Shown in pieces: positions 1 to 11,773 of a stretch of DNA of 64,000 bases. The stretch lies in assembly GCF_003589595.1 (NCBI RefSeq), contig NW_020653750.1, forward strand, positions 8,276,506 to 8,340,505. The letters run 5' to 3'. Position numbers and translations under genes: made by a program. This stretch comes from Hyposmocoma kahamanoa. Taxonomy: Eukaryota > Arthropoda > Insecta > Lepidoptera > Cosmopterigidae. The notes beneath the pieces were generated by a model. It was not told where the DNA came from. It did not search any database and saw nothing but the letters and a program-made list of their open reading frames with translations. Numbering within the stretch: position 1 is the first letter of the stretch; the number at the start of each line of letters is the position of its first letter.

Positions 1-129
1 CGACTCTTAGATACAAGTGAATACCGAATGTACGAGTTTTTAATTTAAAATAATACCGCCTTGTTTAACAACACAGTTTGTTTAAATTCTAATTATTTAT
101 TCATTAATTCTAATGCTTGTTTAAATTAA

Positions 130-205
130 GCTAGAAGACGATGGTTCAAATCCGGCCGGATCGAAGGAATTTTTTCTGAGTGTTCGGTCTTTGTATTACT
201 AATTA
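130..205 (+). repeat. tRNA-derived SINE head fragment
   Basis: A polymerase III B-box-like GGTTCAAATCC is followed by CGGCCGGATCGA and a T-rich run. This matches the tail of a tRNA-like SINE head, as also seen near 520 and 720. The A-box half is not recognisable. The rest of 1-515 is AT-rich with nothing else supported. Confidence 0.4.
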
Positions 206-514
206 TTTGTTGGTTTATTTTATTTTTATGACATGTAATATAATGTAAACGTGACTTATTTATAATATATTGTAAATGCTATCCTACACACTGTTTATTT
301 TATAATTAATCTTGAATGACATAAACACTGACTTGAAATGTAATGTAAAAAAAGTCCGTTTTAAAAATATTGAATGATATCGACAACTGACTTGTAACGT
401 ATAACATCATTACCAATAAATAATTCCATTTCATAATAAAAATTACGATTTGTGGTGATATCTACTGGTATATGGATTTCAAGACTGTGCAATATGATTA
501 TGATTACAAAATTT

Positions 515-602
515 CGTCGACCCGGTGGGACTTGAACCCACGTCCATGCTGCACCGTAGCATTGCTTTTTACCAACTGAGCTATGGGTCCAGTTATCGAG
601 CT
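515..602 (-). repeat. tRNA-like SINE head (full cloverleaf relic)
   Basis: On the minus strand the sequence folds as a tRNA. There is a 5-bp acceptor core (GACCC/GGGTC), an A-box TAGCTCAGTTGGTA, a perfect 5-bp anticodon stem (ATGCT/AGCAT) and a T-arm around GGGTTCAAGTCCC. Position 33 is C rather than the invariant U, and GGGTCGACGAAATTTT follows the head as it does at 700-760. I therefore read it as a SINE head, not a working tRNA gene. Confidence 0.55.
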
Positions 603-694
603 GTCGAAATTCTCCTATGCGTTTTTGTTATAGATCTTTGTACTGGTTTTCGGCATTCGTGACATCTAGACATTCTCACCGCAGCCAATACCTT

Positions 695-762
695 TACAGT
701 TAGTAATCAGTTGGATTCAAGTCCGATCGGGTCGACGAAATTTTTCTGTGTAACCAGTAACC
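695..762 (+). repeat. tRNA-like SINE head fragment, same family as 515-602
   Basis: B-box-like GGATTCAAGTCCGATCGG followed by GTCGACGAAATTTTTCTG. This is the same junction as the minus-strand copy at 515-602, so the two lie in inverted orientation about 100 bp apart. Confidence 0.45.
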
Positions 763-1035
763 ATAACAAAACTAATGGAGATATTTCACAAGAAGCCGCA
801 ATCAATACTGTGCAATATTTTTTTTATTGCGGGCTAAAGCTAAACAGTCGGCATAATGACTAAGTATTGTCTAAATATTGCCGCGGCATTCTAACGGACT
901 GTACAGTACGCTTGCGGACGGTCGCGGTATCATAAGAAATATCCCTCCCTCATCAGTGTGCGCTGGCTGGTATAAAATTATTTTCAATGCCCTCCCCCGC
1001 CGTCTGCCGGTTTGCGTTGGCCCTAAACGTGGTGA

Positions 1036-1205
1036 GGCACACGGGACTTGTCAACTTTGTCTCAAGGTGTAGTCACCTTGAGACAAAGTTGCAGTAGCAA
1101 TGCCCATCTGATCTTCGCTATTCAAAGCTCTGAACGGCATTCACACTGCTATGCGTCGGCAGATTGCTTACGAACAGACCTACAACTTGATCATCCCGTC
1201 AGTAG
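1036..1205 (+). repeat. RepA copy, degenerate, with internal foldback
   Basis: Matches the middle and 3' part of the ~300-bp RepA family (CACACGGGACTTGTCAAC, then AAAGCTCTGA, then CTTGATCATCCCGTCA). It contains a perfect 18-bp inverted repeat with a 4-nt loop at 1052-1091 that other copies lack. Confidence 0.55.
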
Positions 1206-3865
1206 ATATCCAAAAATAATAATTACGCTTTGCTCTCTTTGTCTTAAATAAATTTGCTCTGTATACTGTATAATATTCTGTAAACTGTATAATACAAAAT
1301 TTCCTTATTGAACGGTTGCTGCTATGCTTAACAGATAAAGATAAAGAAATTTTCACTGCTAATGTATTGTCTTTTACTGTACAATAAACCATATTGTTTG
1401 TATGGTACGGTATCGATTATAAAATAATATATACCTGCAAATAGGGTTCACAACTCATTATCCTATTATAACTTGTCTTCTGTATGTTACATGAAACGTA
1501 GGTCGTATAAGTATGTACGTGTGGATGTTTCGAGACAATCAGCTAAGAAGTATTGTTGTGGGTGTATTATGTATAGGAACGGTGTACGAGACAGTTTGAT
1601 AAGTGTGTGTTGAAAGAAATTTACAATTTGCTTTATTTTATTCATTGTGTTCGTTGTATGTAGAGAATTCATAATGGATTAAATAAATAAAATCAGTTTA
1701 TGTCATGTTCCTTGTACTGGTTCAACGACGTACTTCGAATAAGGACCAAAGCTTTTGATTTTCTCTGGGGTAAGTGTCCACTACGTAAGGGCCTCAGTAT
1801 AATACACGATCCTTTCCACTTGCCTTCGAAGCGTTTTTCCGTAATATTGTTGCATGCAAAGTTCTTCAGGGTGTTTTAAAATTGTATACATATGTTCAGT
1901 TAGACTGTTTATCTCAAATAAATGAAAATCAAATGCCGTATGTTCGTTGCTGTGACCTCATGTGCCACCATCTATCTGCAAATAACTGTTTCTTGTTCGA
2001 TGAAATCGGTGTGCATTTCTTCTGGCAAGGCATGCAAACTTATTACTGTGCTCACTTATACCAATTCCCTTCCTGGTTAGTATCAAATTCATAGCAATTT
2101 AAAAAAATGTGCTATATATACGTCCTACTGATATCTTCCGAATAGATAACCCTATATCCAAGTATCTTTTGTTTATGCTGTCAATGAATTTGGATTTGAT
2201 GAAAACCTCTCATGAATTTCTCGGTTCGAGAGATGCGTTCGGAATACTGCAAGAGCTGGTAAAAGGCGTATTGTTCTTATACAGAGATGGGTTTAAATAT
2301 GGATATTATGGTATTTCAACATAGTATTAATTACTACGTTTGTTTGTTTGGATACTTGGATCAACATTGCGCCATACTTTACGGAGGCTTAAAACATTGC
2401 CAGTAATCTCGGGTCTGAGGTATTCTACGCGCATTTGTTTCAAGGAATGATTATGAATAACGTACCATTTGTTGCAATCCGCACCTTTGGCCACGTGTGG
2501 TCATACGTTATAAGTGCTTTTATCATAATATGGAATTGTTAAAAATAACACGAACTACGTGAAACAAATTATATAATTCGATGTGAAATTTTATAACTCT
2601 GTTTAAGCGTAAAATTTATCGACTTATTATTAAACGATAAGTTTTTTTGAACGATACTTAGTTCGTAGTATCTTTAAATCTTTCTCCTGAAAAGTTATCA
2701 TATATGGGTGTCTCACTTACATTTATGGTAAAGCCGATCTTTAAACTTAAAACTTAAAACTTTAAGTATTATTTTTATCATGGTATGAGTTTTTTTGAAA
2801 TGTGGTACTTTTCCAAAAAATAATCAAAAATATTTTTTATGTAATGAAAAGTGATGTGTGAAGAAATGAAGTGTCAAAATTTACTAAAATATTTTTTAAA
2901 GTATTTCTCAATGATTTTTGTTCTAAACTAACGTTCCTTGCTTATTTAATGACTGCGATAAATAGCATGGATACTTAAGATTACGTGAAAAAAAAACACT
3001 ACAAAATTTTGGAAATTTATAATGAGAGATGATGAGAGTACCTAAATAAATAGTCTGTGGTATCGATATTCAAAATTTTAAAAATATGCCTATTATTACT
3101 TCAATAAGAAACATTATTTTTTTATTTTATATTTACCAGACAATATAACCTAGCCTCTCGTCTGGTTTGACGTTGAGTTTTTCTACGTTTCCAGGAACGA
3201 CAATTGTACGACGAGAATCACAATACTACTTTAGTTTCGAGACTGAATTGTCTATACTACATGATATAGCATGTTTCCAATCTAATCTCATTGCAACACG
3301 ACAAAGGCGGACTCGCGAACACGTAATTCGTGTCACCATTTCCCCCATAACATGACGTACGATTTGGGTTGTCTATCTGATTTGGAGAATTTGCAATTTT
3401 AGCATAACTCACGATATACTATTTCAGGCCCACGATTGTTAATAGTTATTACTAGTTAGCAGCTTATCTATTGTGTTTCAACAGGGTAATAATAACTAAA
3501 ACTCATGTGTTTGCCCTAACCTTTAATTTTGCGTAACTTGAAGTCGTCTTGTACTTTCAAAAATAAATTGGTTGGTTTGTTACTTTCAAAGCAACAATCG
3601 GAAAGTAATTGGATGTAGCTTCATCGACCAGCAAATTTATACAATTTTTATTGATTGTTATTACTTCAGTCATAGTTTTTATTTAATATTTTTTATTTTC
3701 TGTTTATTTATAAGATTTTACTATTCTTTATTTTTATTTATATGTGCTGTTCATCCCTTCTAAACTTCAAATTGAGAGTATTTAGAATATAATTGAATAT
3801 TTTTCCCGTGGTTTGGGTACCATCATAATGATCATAGTTGGGAGTTCGAGTTGTGTGGATTTTAG
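1206..3865. other. Long AT-rich stretch without a recognised gene
   Basis: No intact gene, tRNA or clear repeat is seen here. Two adjacent short open frames on the plus strand (1882-2094 and 2109-2324) match no family I recognise. They could be LINE debris or chance. Confidence 0.5.
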
Positions 3866-3869
3866 TGAT

Positions 3870-4204
3870 AATATTATTTATCATCATCACATACAGCCTG
3901 ACTTCACCCACTGTTGGGTATAGGCCTCCAAGTTTCTACTAGTACGTAGTTGTCACTCCCTACGATCCTGTGCCAATCTCATCCGACCATCTCGCCACGC
4001 CCGACGTTCCGGTATCCAGTCCTTAGACGCCACTCAGTTATCGCCTTACTCCATCTGTCATCTTGTCTCCGTATCAGGTGCCCCGCCCAACTCCAGTGTA
4101 GCTTCGTGATGAAGTTCCCCACGTCCTTTACCTTAGTTCGACTTCGAATCTGGACATTGGGAACACGGTCTATATGCTTGGTATTTGATAATTTTATTAC
4201 CTAG
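3870..4204 (-). pseudogene. RTE-type LINE, C-terminal end of the endonuclease/reverse transcriptase ORF
   Basis: Minus-strand translation of about 4165-4000 reads a run containing KLHWSWAGHLIRRQDDRWSK and then ITEWRLRTG-RNVGR. This is the conserved C-terminal block after the reverse transcriptase in insect RTE-type ORFs (WAGH..R..D.RW....EWRPR). A stop falls just after it, and the usual DDI..W...AQDR segment survives only in a shifted frame. The motif behind the familiar GGAGGCCTATACCCA-type LINE 3' end lies at about 3915-3930, followed by a TGATGATGATAA-type tail. It is a truncated, dead copy. Confidence 0.8.
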
Positions 4205-4419
4205 CTCCTTTTACTAATATAAAATGTAGCGAGTATCATCAAAGAGGTAAATTCTGAGAAACAGCTCCAGCTGAGATTCTTACCGTTTTATCTACATGTG
4301 TAACTTTATATTATTTAAGGTTAAATTGTTGTTATTTCAATGAAGATATAAAGCTCTTTATTATTATTATTTTGGTTATTATTATATCTGTTTTAGACTC
4401 TCTCCAAAGGCCTAAAGAT

Positions 4420-5494
4420 TAATTTTGAATTTTTAAATGGGAGACGCGGTATTTTCCGGCTATGGCACAGTCGGCAGGGGTTAGAGACTCAGTTCAAGAA
4501 CCGGCGAACAGTACGTGCCGTATCGAGCACGACCGCCTTCTGCAATTGTGCTGGAAGCGACACGCCACAGAAATCCAACCGCCTGAAGCTGTTAGAAAGG
4601 CTGACTGGAATTAACCCATTTACGGACAAAACAAATGGGATTATTTCAATGGACGCCACATCCCATATGTCGGTGATCTCGTGCGCCAGCTTTCACAAGA
4701 CCCTCGTCATGCGGGATGGTAACGTCCACAAGAAATACCCTGCGATCGATCCAATATCACAATATCAGGCTTATTCGCAAGAACAGTCCTGTCCGTGATA
4801 ATGGATCGATCCCAATAGATTTTGGTGCGGTCATCTTCGAGTATTGGCTCCGGTGAATACTTGTAATATGTCAACCTCTGTGCACTAGTCCGTACTTCAG
4901 AGCGAGCTCTTGGTGTAATATTTTGGCTGCCTGGTTGTGTCTGTGCAAGTACTCAGTGTTAGCAAGCGCGGAACAACCGGAAACAATATGCCTAAGTGAC
5001 TCTCCGGGATGGCCACATGCCCGACAAATGTCTACTGTGCCGTCCTTTAGGATATATTTCCGATAGTTCCGCGTCTTGATAACCTGATCCTTTATTGCAC
5101 AGACAACGCCTTCGGTTTCCCCAAAGAGGTCCCCGAAACGCAGCCAATGTAGGGAGGCTTTACGGTCCATAAAGCATTCGTGGAGTGCCTTGAAGAACCA
5201 CTCATGGACCTCCTTCTCTTTCCATATGGACTCGCGGTCAGAGGTGCTAAGCACCACCGGGTCTCGCCATTCCTCTTTGGCCAACGATAAGGAAGTTTGC
5301 CCATCATCACATGTGATAACCTCCCCACGAATTACGTCATCCGTCATCGTCAAAAAGTAGTTTCTGAGATTGCATATCTCGCGGTTGTGCATGGTTTTGA
5401 CACTTAATAGGCCTCTACCTCCACAATTCCGCGGGACATACAATTTCATAACTGACGGTCTCGAATTCTCTATTACAGTCATAGATAGGAACAT
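4420..5494 (-). pseudogene. R4/Dong-like non-LTR retrotransposon, 3' part
   Basis: An open frame at 5494-4871 codes the region downstream of the reverse transcriptase: LYVPRNCGGRGLL near the start, WLRFGDLFGETEG, then a zinc knuckle (CRACG-x(6)-H-x(4)-C at about 5015-4975) and a YLHRHNQAAKILHQELA block. After a stop, shifted frames at 4870-4440 continue with YYKYSPEPILEDD and NKPDIVILD, the look of the restriction-enzyme-like endonuclease of R2/R4-type LINEs. The order of zinc knuckle then nuclease fits R4/Dong better than the APE-type LINEs elsewhere in the window. The reverse transcriptase is missing. The clade call rests on recalled motif style; the LINE identity is solid. Confidence 0.7.
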
Positions 5495-5634
5495 ATCTAT
5501 GGTTACAGTGCATGAACGTATTGGAATTATATGTTAAAATGCTTCCTGTGTTTTGCTTTTTACTTTTTCTTTCTTTTTTGTTTGCTTTGTTTTGCTTATA
5601 TACTGTTCTAAATTGAAATGGATTGAGGTAAATT

Positions 5635-5868
5635 TTTAAAGGACTTCAAAAATGGAGCCTTCTCCATTCGACTGATTTCTTTTTATGTATATGTTACACA
5701 ATTATTTCCACATTTGGGAACCGATTTCAAGATTCTTATTTTGTTGAAAAGGGGGTACTTTAGTTGAAGGGTAGTAAATTAAGGGACGAATCCTCTTTAT
5801 CATATTTCACCCACTTTCCGTTGATCGATTTCAATAGAACTTTGCACAGAGATGTAATTAGTCAAAGT
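5635..5868 (-). repeat. RepC copy
   Basis: Shares the dispersed pattern GAACCGATTT..GATTCTT..TTGTTG(G/A)AAA..GGG and ..CCGATTTCAATA.AACTT with copies at 22545, 34241, 42345 and 55525. It belongs to a widespread lepidopteran-type repeat whose ends carry CCGACCTCAAAA and T-rich runs. It is strongly diverged. Confidence 0.5.
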
Positions 5869-6154
5869 CAAATAATTTAAAGCCTAAACATATCAAATAT
5901 AATTTAAGTAGGTAGATTAGTGTATAGCATCAGGTGACGCCCTGTATGGGCAATAAACAGTGAGATTTTTGTTTTAGCAATTGAATTTGATTAATAAATT
6001 TGGATCAACAAAATATATAATATATTTTATATTCAATTATTTAATATGATAAATAGACAAACAATCCCAATGCATGCTTTAAAGTATGATTAAATATAGA
6101 GTTAATTTGTAACCATTCAGTAATAACAATAATATTTATAAACTACAGAAAATA

Positions 6155-6364
6155 ACTGCCTCTGTGGCCGTACCATTACCATACTAGACTGCCACGCGGA
6201 AGTCCCGGATTCGATTCCCGGGCCGGGATAAATATTTGTATGGCCTACATTTATTTCTCTCGTGAGTTTGGGTGTAATTTGTGGTTATCTATTTGTGTAT
6301 CCATGGCGCCCGTGATATTGGTTTTCCTAGTGCGGGGCTATGAGTGTGTTATTATTATTATTAG
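6155..6364 (+). mobile_element. tRNA-derived SINE, family 1
   Basis: Starts CTGCCTCTGTGGCCG, has a B-box in CGGATTCGATTCCCGG and a body with TATTTGTATGGCCTACATTT, GTGTAATTTGTGGTTATC and GGGGCTATGAGTGTGTT, and ends in an ATT tail. It shares head, body and tail with copies at 18163, 26441, 29968, 35523 and 36975, so the ends are well defined. It is about 210 bp long. It would have moved using enzymes of a partner LINE. Confidence 0.85.
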
Positions 6365-6819
6365 AAAATTTAAACATTACACACATTTTGAGGTAAGAGG
6401 GTTAATTATTACAAAGTAAAAGAGTCTTAATTTTAGAAACTAAATGTTAAAGGAGATTTCATAATATTTTATAAAAATATGCTCTATTCTAAATACTCTA
6501 CTAGTGAGTTTTTTACAAATAATTACTAAACAATTTTTATGCGTTATTATTATTATTACTTATTATAATTCCAATTAAAGTAAAGTTTTATGATGACCTA
6601 GAGCTGATATGATGATGGAAATGGCAGAACAATGAGAGGAACTCCTCGACAGTGTACATTAGCTACTTTATGTTTGCGCTTATATTATTAGTTTTGATGA
6701 GGACGTTCATATTATGCGATTAAGTTATCGTTGAATAGAGTAAATAACACAGCGAAAACGGACCTAACTTTAGAGGTCGATTTTTAAAATAAAAAAGTTA
6801 TCATTCGATCGTTCACATC

Positions 6820-7062
6820 TACTATGTGACTACAAATAATATATAACAGTAATAATAATATAAGATAACAACACACACGTTGCTCTGATCCTGAAGTAAG
6901 TAACTATAAGCATTTGAGTTTTGAAAATCGTAAACAACGACGGTACCACGAACACCCAGACCCGAAACAATACAGAAAACTTTGTCTGTTGACCCGGTCG
7001 GGGATCTACACCATGAAAATCGGTGTGCAAGCCACTTGACAACAGAGGTTGTCAAACAAGAA
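6820..7062 (-). mobile_element. tRNA-derived SINE, family 3
   Basis: On the minus strand: TGTAGATCCCCGACCGGGTC, TTTCGGGTCTGGGTGTTCGT, GGTACCGTCGTTG, then GATCAGAGCAACGTGTGTG and an ATT-rich tail. This is a common lepidopteran SINE pattern. The head shows CTTGACAACCTCTGTTGTCA. Only one copy is seen in the window. Confidence 0.5.
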
Positions 7063-7064
7063 AC

Positions 7065-8265
7065 AATTATCTTCATGATATAGATTTCGTTAACGGCACA
7101 CTGTCCCAGGAAATTTTATTCATCGCAACATGAGCACGTGGTAGGAAATCGTCAAAATTTAATAAATTATACAATAGGTAAACCATCCAAATTGTACAAG
7201 GAAATTACATATTAGGAAAGCGCAAAATTTCCTATGGCCAATAAATCGCTTAACGGTGTGGGTAAGTCGATTAATGGCCTATTATGAAGTTAGAATAGCT
7301 CATTTAGTTAGATTCCTCCCAAGTTTTACGACATCGAACGAGATGGAAGTTTACTATACGTTTGCCGTTTGCCTGCGCAATGAGAAATCTTATTTTCCAT
7401 ATATTGGGGTGGATATCCAAATGGAGGCAATATCGAAGTGCTGATTTGTCGCTCCGGTGAATATTGGTCTGGCGTTGATTCAAATCGGCACGAACGTCCC
7501 GACTCTCCAAGAATCGACATTGCCTCTTAATTCCCGGAACAAAAATACGTACATTAATTTCGATTTTGCATAGCCGCATTTTTTGGATTGCTCTGGGATT
7601 ATTTGCACGGTGTTCAGTAATGTGTAAAATGAAAATTATGCTAATGAGCCCCGATGAAATCCTCGTGTTTCTCTCGACCAGTGTAATTGTTTGTGAAATT
7701 TTAGTATGATAAACGCGTGTGTTAAACTCTCACTATATATGTCATTTGAGCCTTTTTAATTATACAGGACCCTTATTAATTCAGTGTTAATATGAATATG
7801 CTATAAAATGCGCGTATATATACAACTGAAGCAGCTGAAAATATGTTGCATAAGCAGTATTTTTTTATGAAAAATCACACTTTTCGCTTATTTATCATTA
7901 TTTTTTACGTCATTTGCAACAGTAGATGACATTGAGGCATGTGAAAGATTAATCTGAAGAGGGGGAAAAGCCGTTGGTGGTGGGTAGAGCAGTGATGGGG
8001 CACGTGGGAGGAAGGGGCGAGACGTCCGCGTTATTTAGTTGAGCTTTATATCAAGGCGACGGCCGCTGGTGAAATTAAATCAGCGCTGCGAGTGGCTCGG
8101 TGCAATCGTTAGTCATTTGTCAGCAGCGCAAATTACGTTGTGGCCATAAATTGACTTTATTTCACACTATGATGGCGTGAACTGCTGCATAAGACAGGTT
8201 AAGGTATTTTAAGTATTTCGTATTTATTAGTGAGACAATTTTTTTTACTGTGAGTTTGACTGGTT
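7065..8265. other. Non-repetitive-looking stretch with a GC-rich core at 7960-8130
   Basis: No gene found. The section 7960-8130 is much richer in G and C than its surroundings and matches no other part of the window. Open frames at 7256-7579 are short and unrecognised. Confidence 0.4.
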
Positions 8266-8271
8266 TATGGT

Positions 8272-10480
8272 TCAGAGAAATACATTTATGTCAGTTTTGG
8301 AATGTAAGTACTGTAAAATTGTACTACGAGTAGAGTGGTCGGCAGTGTTCTCACTGCAAGAGCAGTGGTGACATGCCCGTAGTGGTTCTCTACCGACTAT
8401 GTGGCACAGATACCTGCCGAAGCTACCATGCCCCGACAGGATCTGCACCAACCGGTAAGGGAGCGTACCATGCCGCCTGCTTACCCATTCCTTGAGGATT
8501 GGACGAACAGCCACCACAGTCCGCTCGCCCGCGCTCGGCTCCTCCAGCCGACGTCGCCATTGCGCCAGCACTTTCCGTTGTGCGGATCTCCTCCACCTCA
8601 TGACCTCCTCGGGGGTCGGTCCTTCTTCCCGGGGTCGTGCGTCTGCGCATAACCTATACACCTCCGCAAGGACCCCAGCATCGAGGTCCCAAAGAGGCGC
8701 ACCAGCGAGCACACGCCGTTTCGTACGACACGGTGCGGTATGCTCGTATTGCTCTGACCGCCATGACCCGCAGTGATTTATGCAGCTCGGCCTTGTTCAG
8801 GCCAATCAGAGCTCCGACCCACACCGGTGCGCCATGTAGCGCCATGGACCTCACCACGCCGGAATATAACCGTCGGCAGGTCACATTCGGACCGCCCAGA
8901 TTAGGTAAAAGGGTCTTCCGAGATCAGATGCGGTCCGGTAGCTTGGGAGCCAACCGTCGAAAATGCTCTCGGAAGTTCCACCTACCGTCGAGGTAAAGTC
9001 CCAGATATTTCATCTGAGGTTTTACCGCAACGGACACCCCTTGACGTCTGGTCAATGCTGACACCCGCGGGCGGCCCCCTCCGAGATCCGTGAAAACACA
9101 GAGCCTCGGTTTTCTCAAAGGCCACCCTCAGTCCCAGCATTTCGATCCGCCCAATGACCTGCTGAACACCCGCTGCAGCACGTGCCGCCACCACCTCAAA
9201 GTTCTCCCCTCGGGCTGTGACCAGGGTGTCATTCCGCGTAGCAGAACACCTGGAGCACGGAAAGAAGGGCGCCCCGCAGGACCCAATCATATCCGATGTT
9301 CCACAGGAGCGGCCCTAAGACCGTTCCCTGGGGAACACCGCACCACATGATTCTACGACGAATAACGCCATCCCGCCCCAGACATAAGATGGTTCTTTTT
9401 ATCTAGTGAGGCACTCGGTGCCGATACCGAAGTGCCTCTGAGATACACCCGAAAGGTCTAGAGACACTGCCAACAATACGCCACCAGACGCCACGGTTTC
9501 ATCCGAGAGCGCTTTGACGCACATGATCGCGTCAACGGTTGATCGGCGCTCTCGGAATCCAAACTTATGCTCTGACAGATCGGGGCCTACACTATGCAAG
9601 TGGCGGACGATGCGGGAAGCAACGATACGCTCAAAGTGTTTTCCCACATCGTCCAGCAGCACAATGAGGCGGTAGGCAGACGGAGACTCTGCGGGGCGCC
9701 CATCCTTCTTGAGGAGAACCAGCCTTCCCTCCTTCCAACAGGTCGGGAATCGACCCAACGCGAGATACAAGTCAAGTAGCCCGGTTAGATTGGTCCACAG
9801 CTCGTCCAGCACCGAGACCAAGCCGACTTGCTTGTCTCGGAGCCTAAGCGCGGCACGGCTAACCTCCCCCGACTCTATGGGAGGAATCTCCTCCTCAGCC
9901 TCGTCCTCAGAATGAGAACCCGCCATTGTTGGAGGAACGTGATCCGCCCTGTCCGGAAACCATCCCATCCAACAGCTGGGGTCATGGCATGGCCAGCTGC
10001 AGAGACTTTCCGGTCTCGGTGTAGATGTCGTGCAGCATGTCTTCCATCTCTTCCTCCCGGACCCGCAATCTCCGGTACCTGGTGAACTCTCGCCGCACAG
10101 CAGTGCTAGTTTGCTGTGTACATCAGAAGACCTCTAGAGACGCGGAGGACGGCGCATTGCTCGGGGCATCGCTGCATCGCATATTTGTGTCAGAGCCCCC
10201 CGGAACCGAATGGCTCCCTCGTCGTCGTCCTTTGGCCCAGCACTGGACTGCACTGGACTGCACGGTCCAGGCTTGGACAATGGCGACTTCGGCCATCAGC
10301 TCTTTGTCAAGGTGCGCCAGCGATCATCTCGGAAAAGCCTCCGAACCATTTACCCGAGAACGGGCCGAAACTGGTTCCGGCGACGCAGACATCTCGAACG
10401 TAATGTGGCGATGGTCCGACAAGGTCTCCACATCGCCGACAACCCGCCAATTCAAAACTCGTGATGAGACAGCATAGAAA
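8272..10480 (-). pseudogene. R1-clade LINE remnant, minus-strand copy
   Basis: Read on the minus strand in broken frames: end of the APE-type endonuclease with LSDHRHITFE (about 10430); spacer with EEEIPPIESGEVSRAAL; reverse transcriptase blocks with GRPAESPSAYR and FGFRERRSTVDAI (9968-9399); a broken catalytic box where CYA runs into a frameshift before DTLVTARG (about 9225); YLGLYLDGRWNFREHFRRLA (about 8985); SMALHGAPVW (about 8840); and an incomplete zinc knuckle ACHHC-x(6)-ADH near 8350. The usual APGPDG block is missing through deletion. R1-clade elements have an APE nuclease, reverse transcriptase and C-terminal CCHC in this order. Several frameshifts and a lost 3' end make it dead. Its 5' side abuts the plus-strand copy at about 10500. 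Confidence 0.85.
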
Positions 10481-10499
10481 AAGAAAAAAGAGAAAGGCA

Positions 10500-11490
10500 G
10501 GGCACGGAGCCTGCCACGTCGTCCGCCCTGTTGGGTTGAGATTGAGGTTGAGGTGTAGGCTCTCCACGCCGAACTGGGGAACCACATGAGACGGCTGTTC
10601 ACCAGCAGTCTCCGGAGCGGTGTGTTCCCGTCCGGCTGGAAGTCGGCGAGGATAGTCCTCATAAAGAAGGAAGGTCGACCCGCTGACTCTTCCTCTGCAT
10701 ATCGACCCATATGCCTGCTGGACGTGGCCGGCAAATTGTTTGAAAGAACACTTGCCGAGCGGCTCAGCGGGCGTCTGTCGCGAGTAGGCCATCGCCCGTC
10801 GAAAGACCAGTACCGCTTCCGGCAGGCGCGGTCGACAGTGGACGCGATCCTTCGCGTTCGCACACTGTCGACTCAGGTACTGTCCCGGGGTGAAGTGGCA
10901 ATGGCGGCAAGCCTGGATATCGTCAACGCCTTCAACTCTTTGCCCTGGTTGACCGTTAAGGAGGCGCTCGAGTATCATCGAGTGCCTCCATACCCGAAGC
11001 GAGTGCTCGAGTATCATCGAGTGCCTCCATACCGTGTATGGGGTTCCGCAGGGGTCTGTCCTTGGACCACTCCTTTGGAACCTCGCGTATGATGCTTCAG
11101 GGTCGCACTACCCCCGGGCGTGCATCTGGTGTGTTATGCTGATAATGCCCTAGTGCTCGCCGGAGGGGAGAACTTCGAGAGGACCATCCGGCTCGCTGAG
11201 CTCGGGGTTTCTCGCGTCGTCGAAAAAATCGAGGAGCTGGGTTTGCGAGTAGCGCCTCAGAAAACTGAGGCGCTGTGGTTACACAAACTCCCGCGAGGAA
11301 GGGACCCGCCCAGCTTCTCGATTCGCGTTGGTGACGTCGACGTCCAGGAGGAGCAGTACTTAAAATACTTCGGCCTCATCCTGGGCGGTCGCTGGGATTT
11401 CGAGGAGCACTTCCGGCGCCTGGTTCCCCGGATCGACAGGGCCACGAGGGTGCATTGCACCGGTTGCTGCCCAACCTGGGGGCTATAGTC
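10500..11490 (+). pseudogene. R1-clade LINE remnant, plus-strand copy
   Basis: Plus-strand frame 10586-11092 carries FPSGWKSARIVLIKKEGRPA, YRPICLLDVAGKLFERTLAE, RQARSTVDAI and SLDIVNAFNSLPW of an R1-type reverse transcriptase. The frame at 11120-11488 continues with CYADNALVLAGGENFE and GLILGGRWDFEEHFRRL. Two things are odd. The catalytic YADD box reads YADN (11135-11146), losing the second aspartate. A 39-bp in-frame tandem duplication sits at 10967-11032 (LEYHRVPPY repeated). A frame break separates the parts, and the 5' end and C-terminal knuckle are absent. It differs too much from the minus copy to be its recent duplicate. Confidence 0.85.
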
Positions 11491-11728
11491 AAAATACTTT
11501 TCTATGTAGCGCTAGCAAGAGCCTGTATAGTGTGCCGAACAATCATGACCTGGATGTTGATATATTCAATTGTAATGTTGATGCACTACAGCGTAAACTC
11601 ACGGACATTCTATTTCATATTATCGAATAATTTGTGCTTAGCGCAGGTATTGGGTTGTTATATTTATGTAAGTGCATGTTGTTAAGAAATACTGTTTATT
11701 GCTCGTTTGTTTAATGCTCGTGTATGAC

Positions 11729-11742
11729 TTGTCTGAAGCTAT
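11729..11742 (+). repeat. 14-bp direct repeat flanking the Penelope-like element (left)
   Basis: TTGTCTGAAGCTAT occurs here and again at 13908-13921, directly beside the two ends of the element. It is read as a target-site duplication. Confidence 0.6.
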
Positions 11743-11773
11743 TTTATTATGAAAACTAACACGGTTATCACAC

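Noticed and set aside
515..602. Functional tRNA gene
   Set aside because: C at position 33, incomplete acceptor stem and the SINE-type 3' flank shared with 700-760.
10307..11017. 236-residue minus-strand frame opposite the plus-strand R1 copy
   Set aside because: Its 10586-11017 part is a shadow of the reverse transcriptase frame on the other strand; only the short end near 10310-10480 is real R1 endonuclease remnant of the minus copy.
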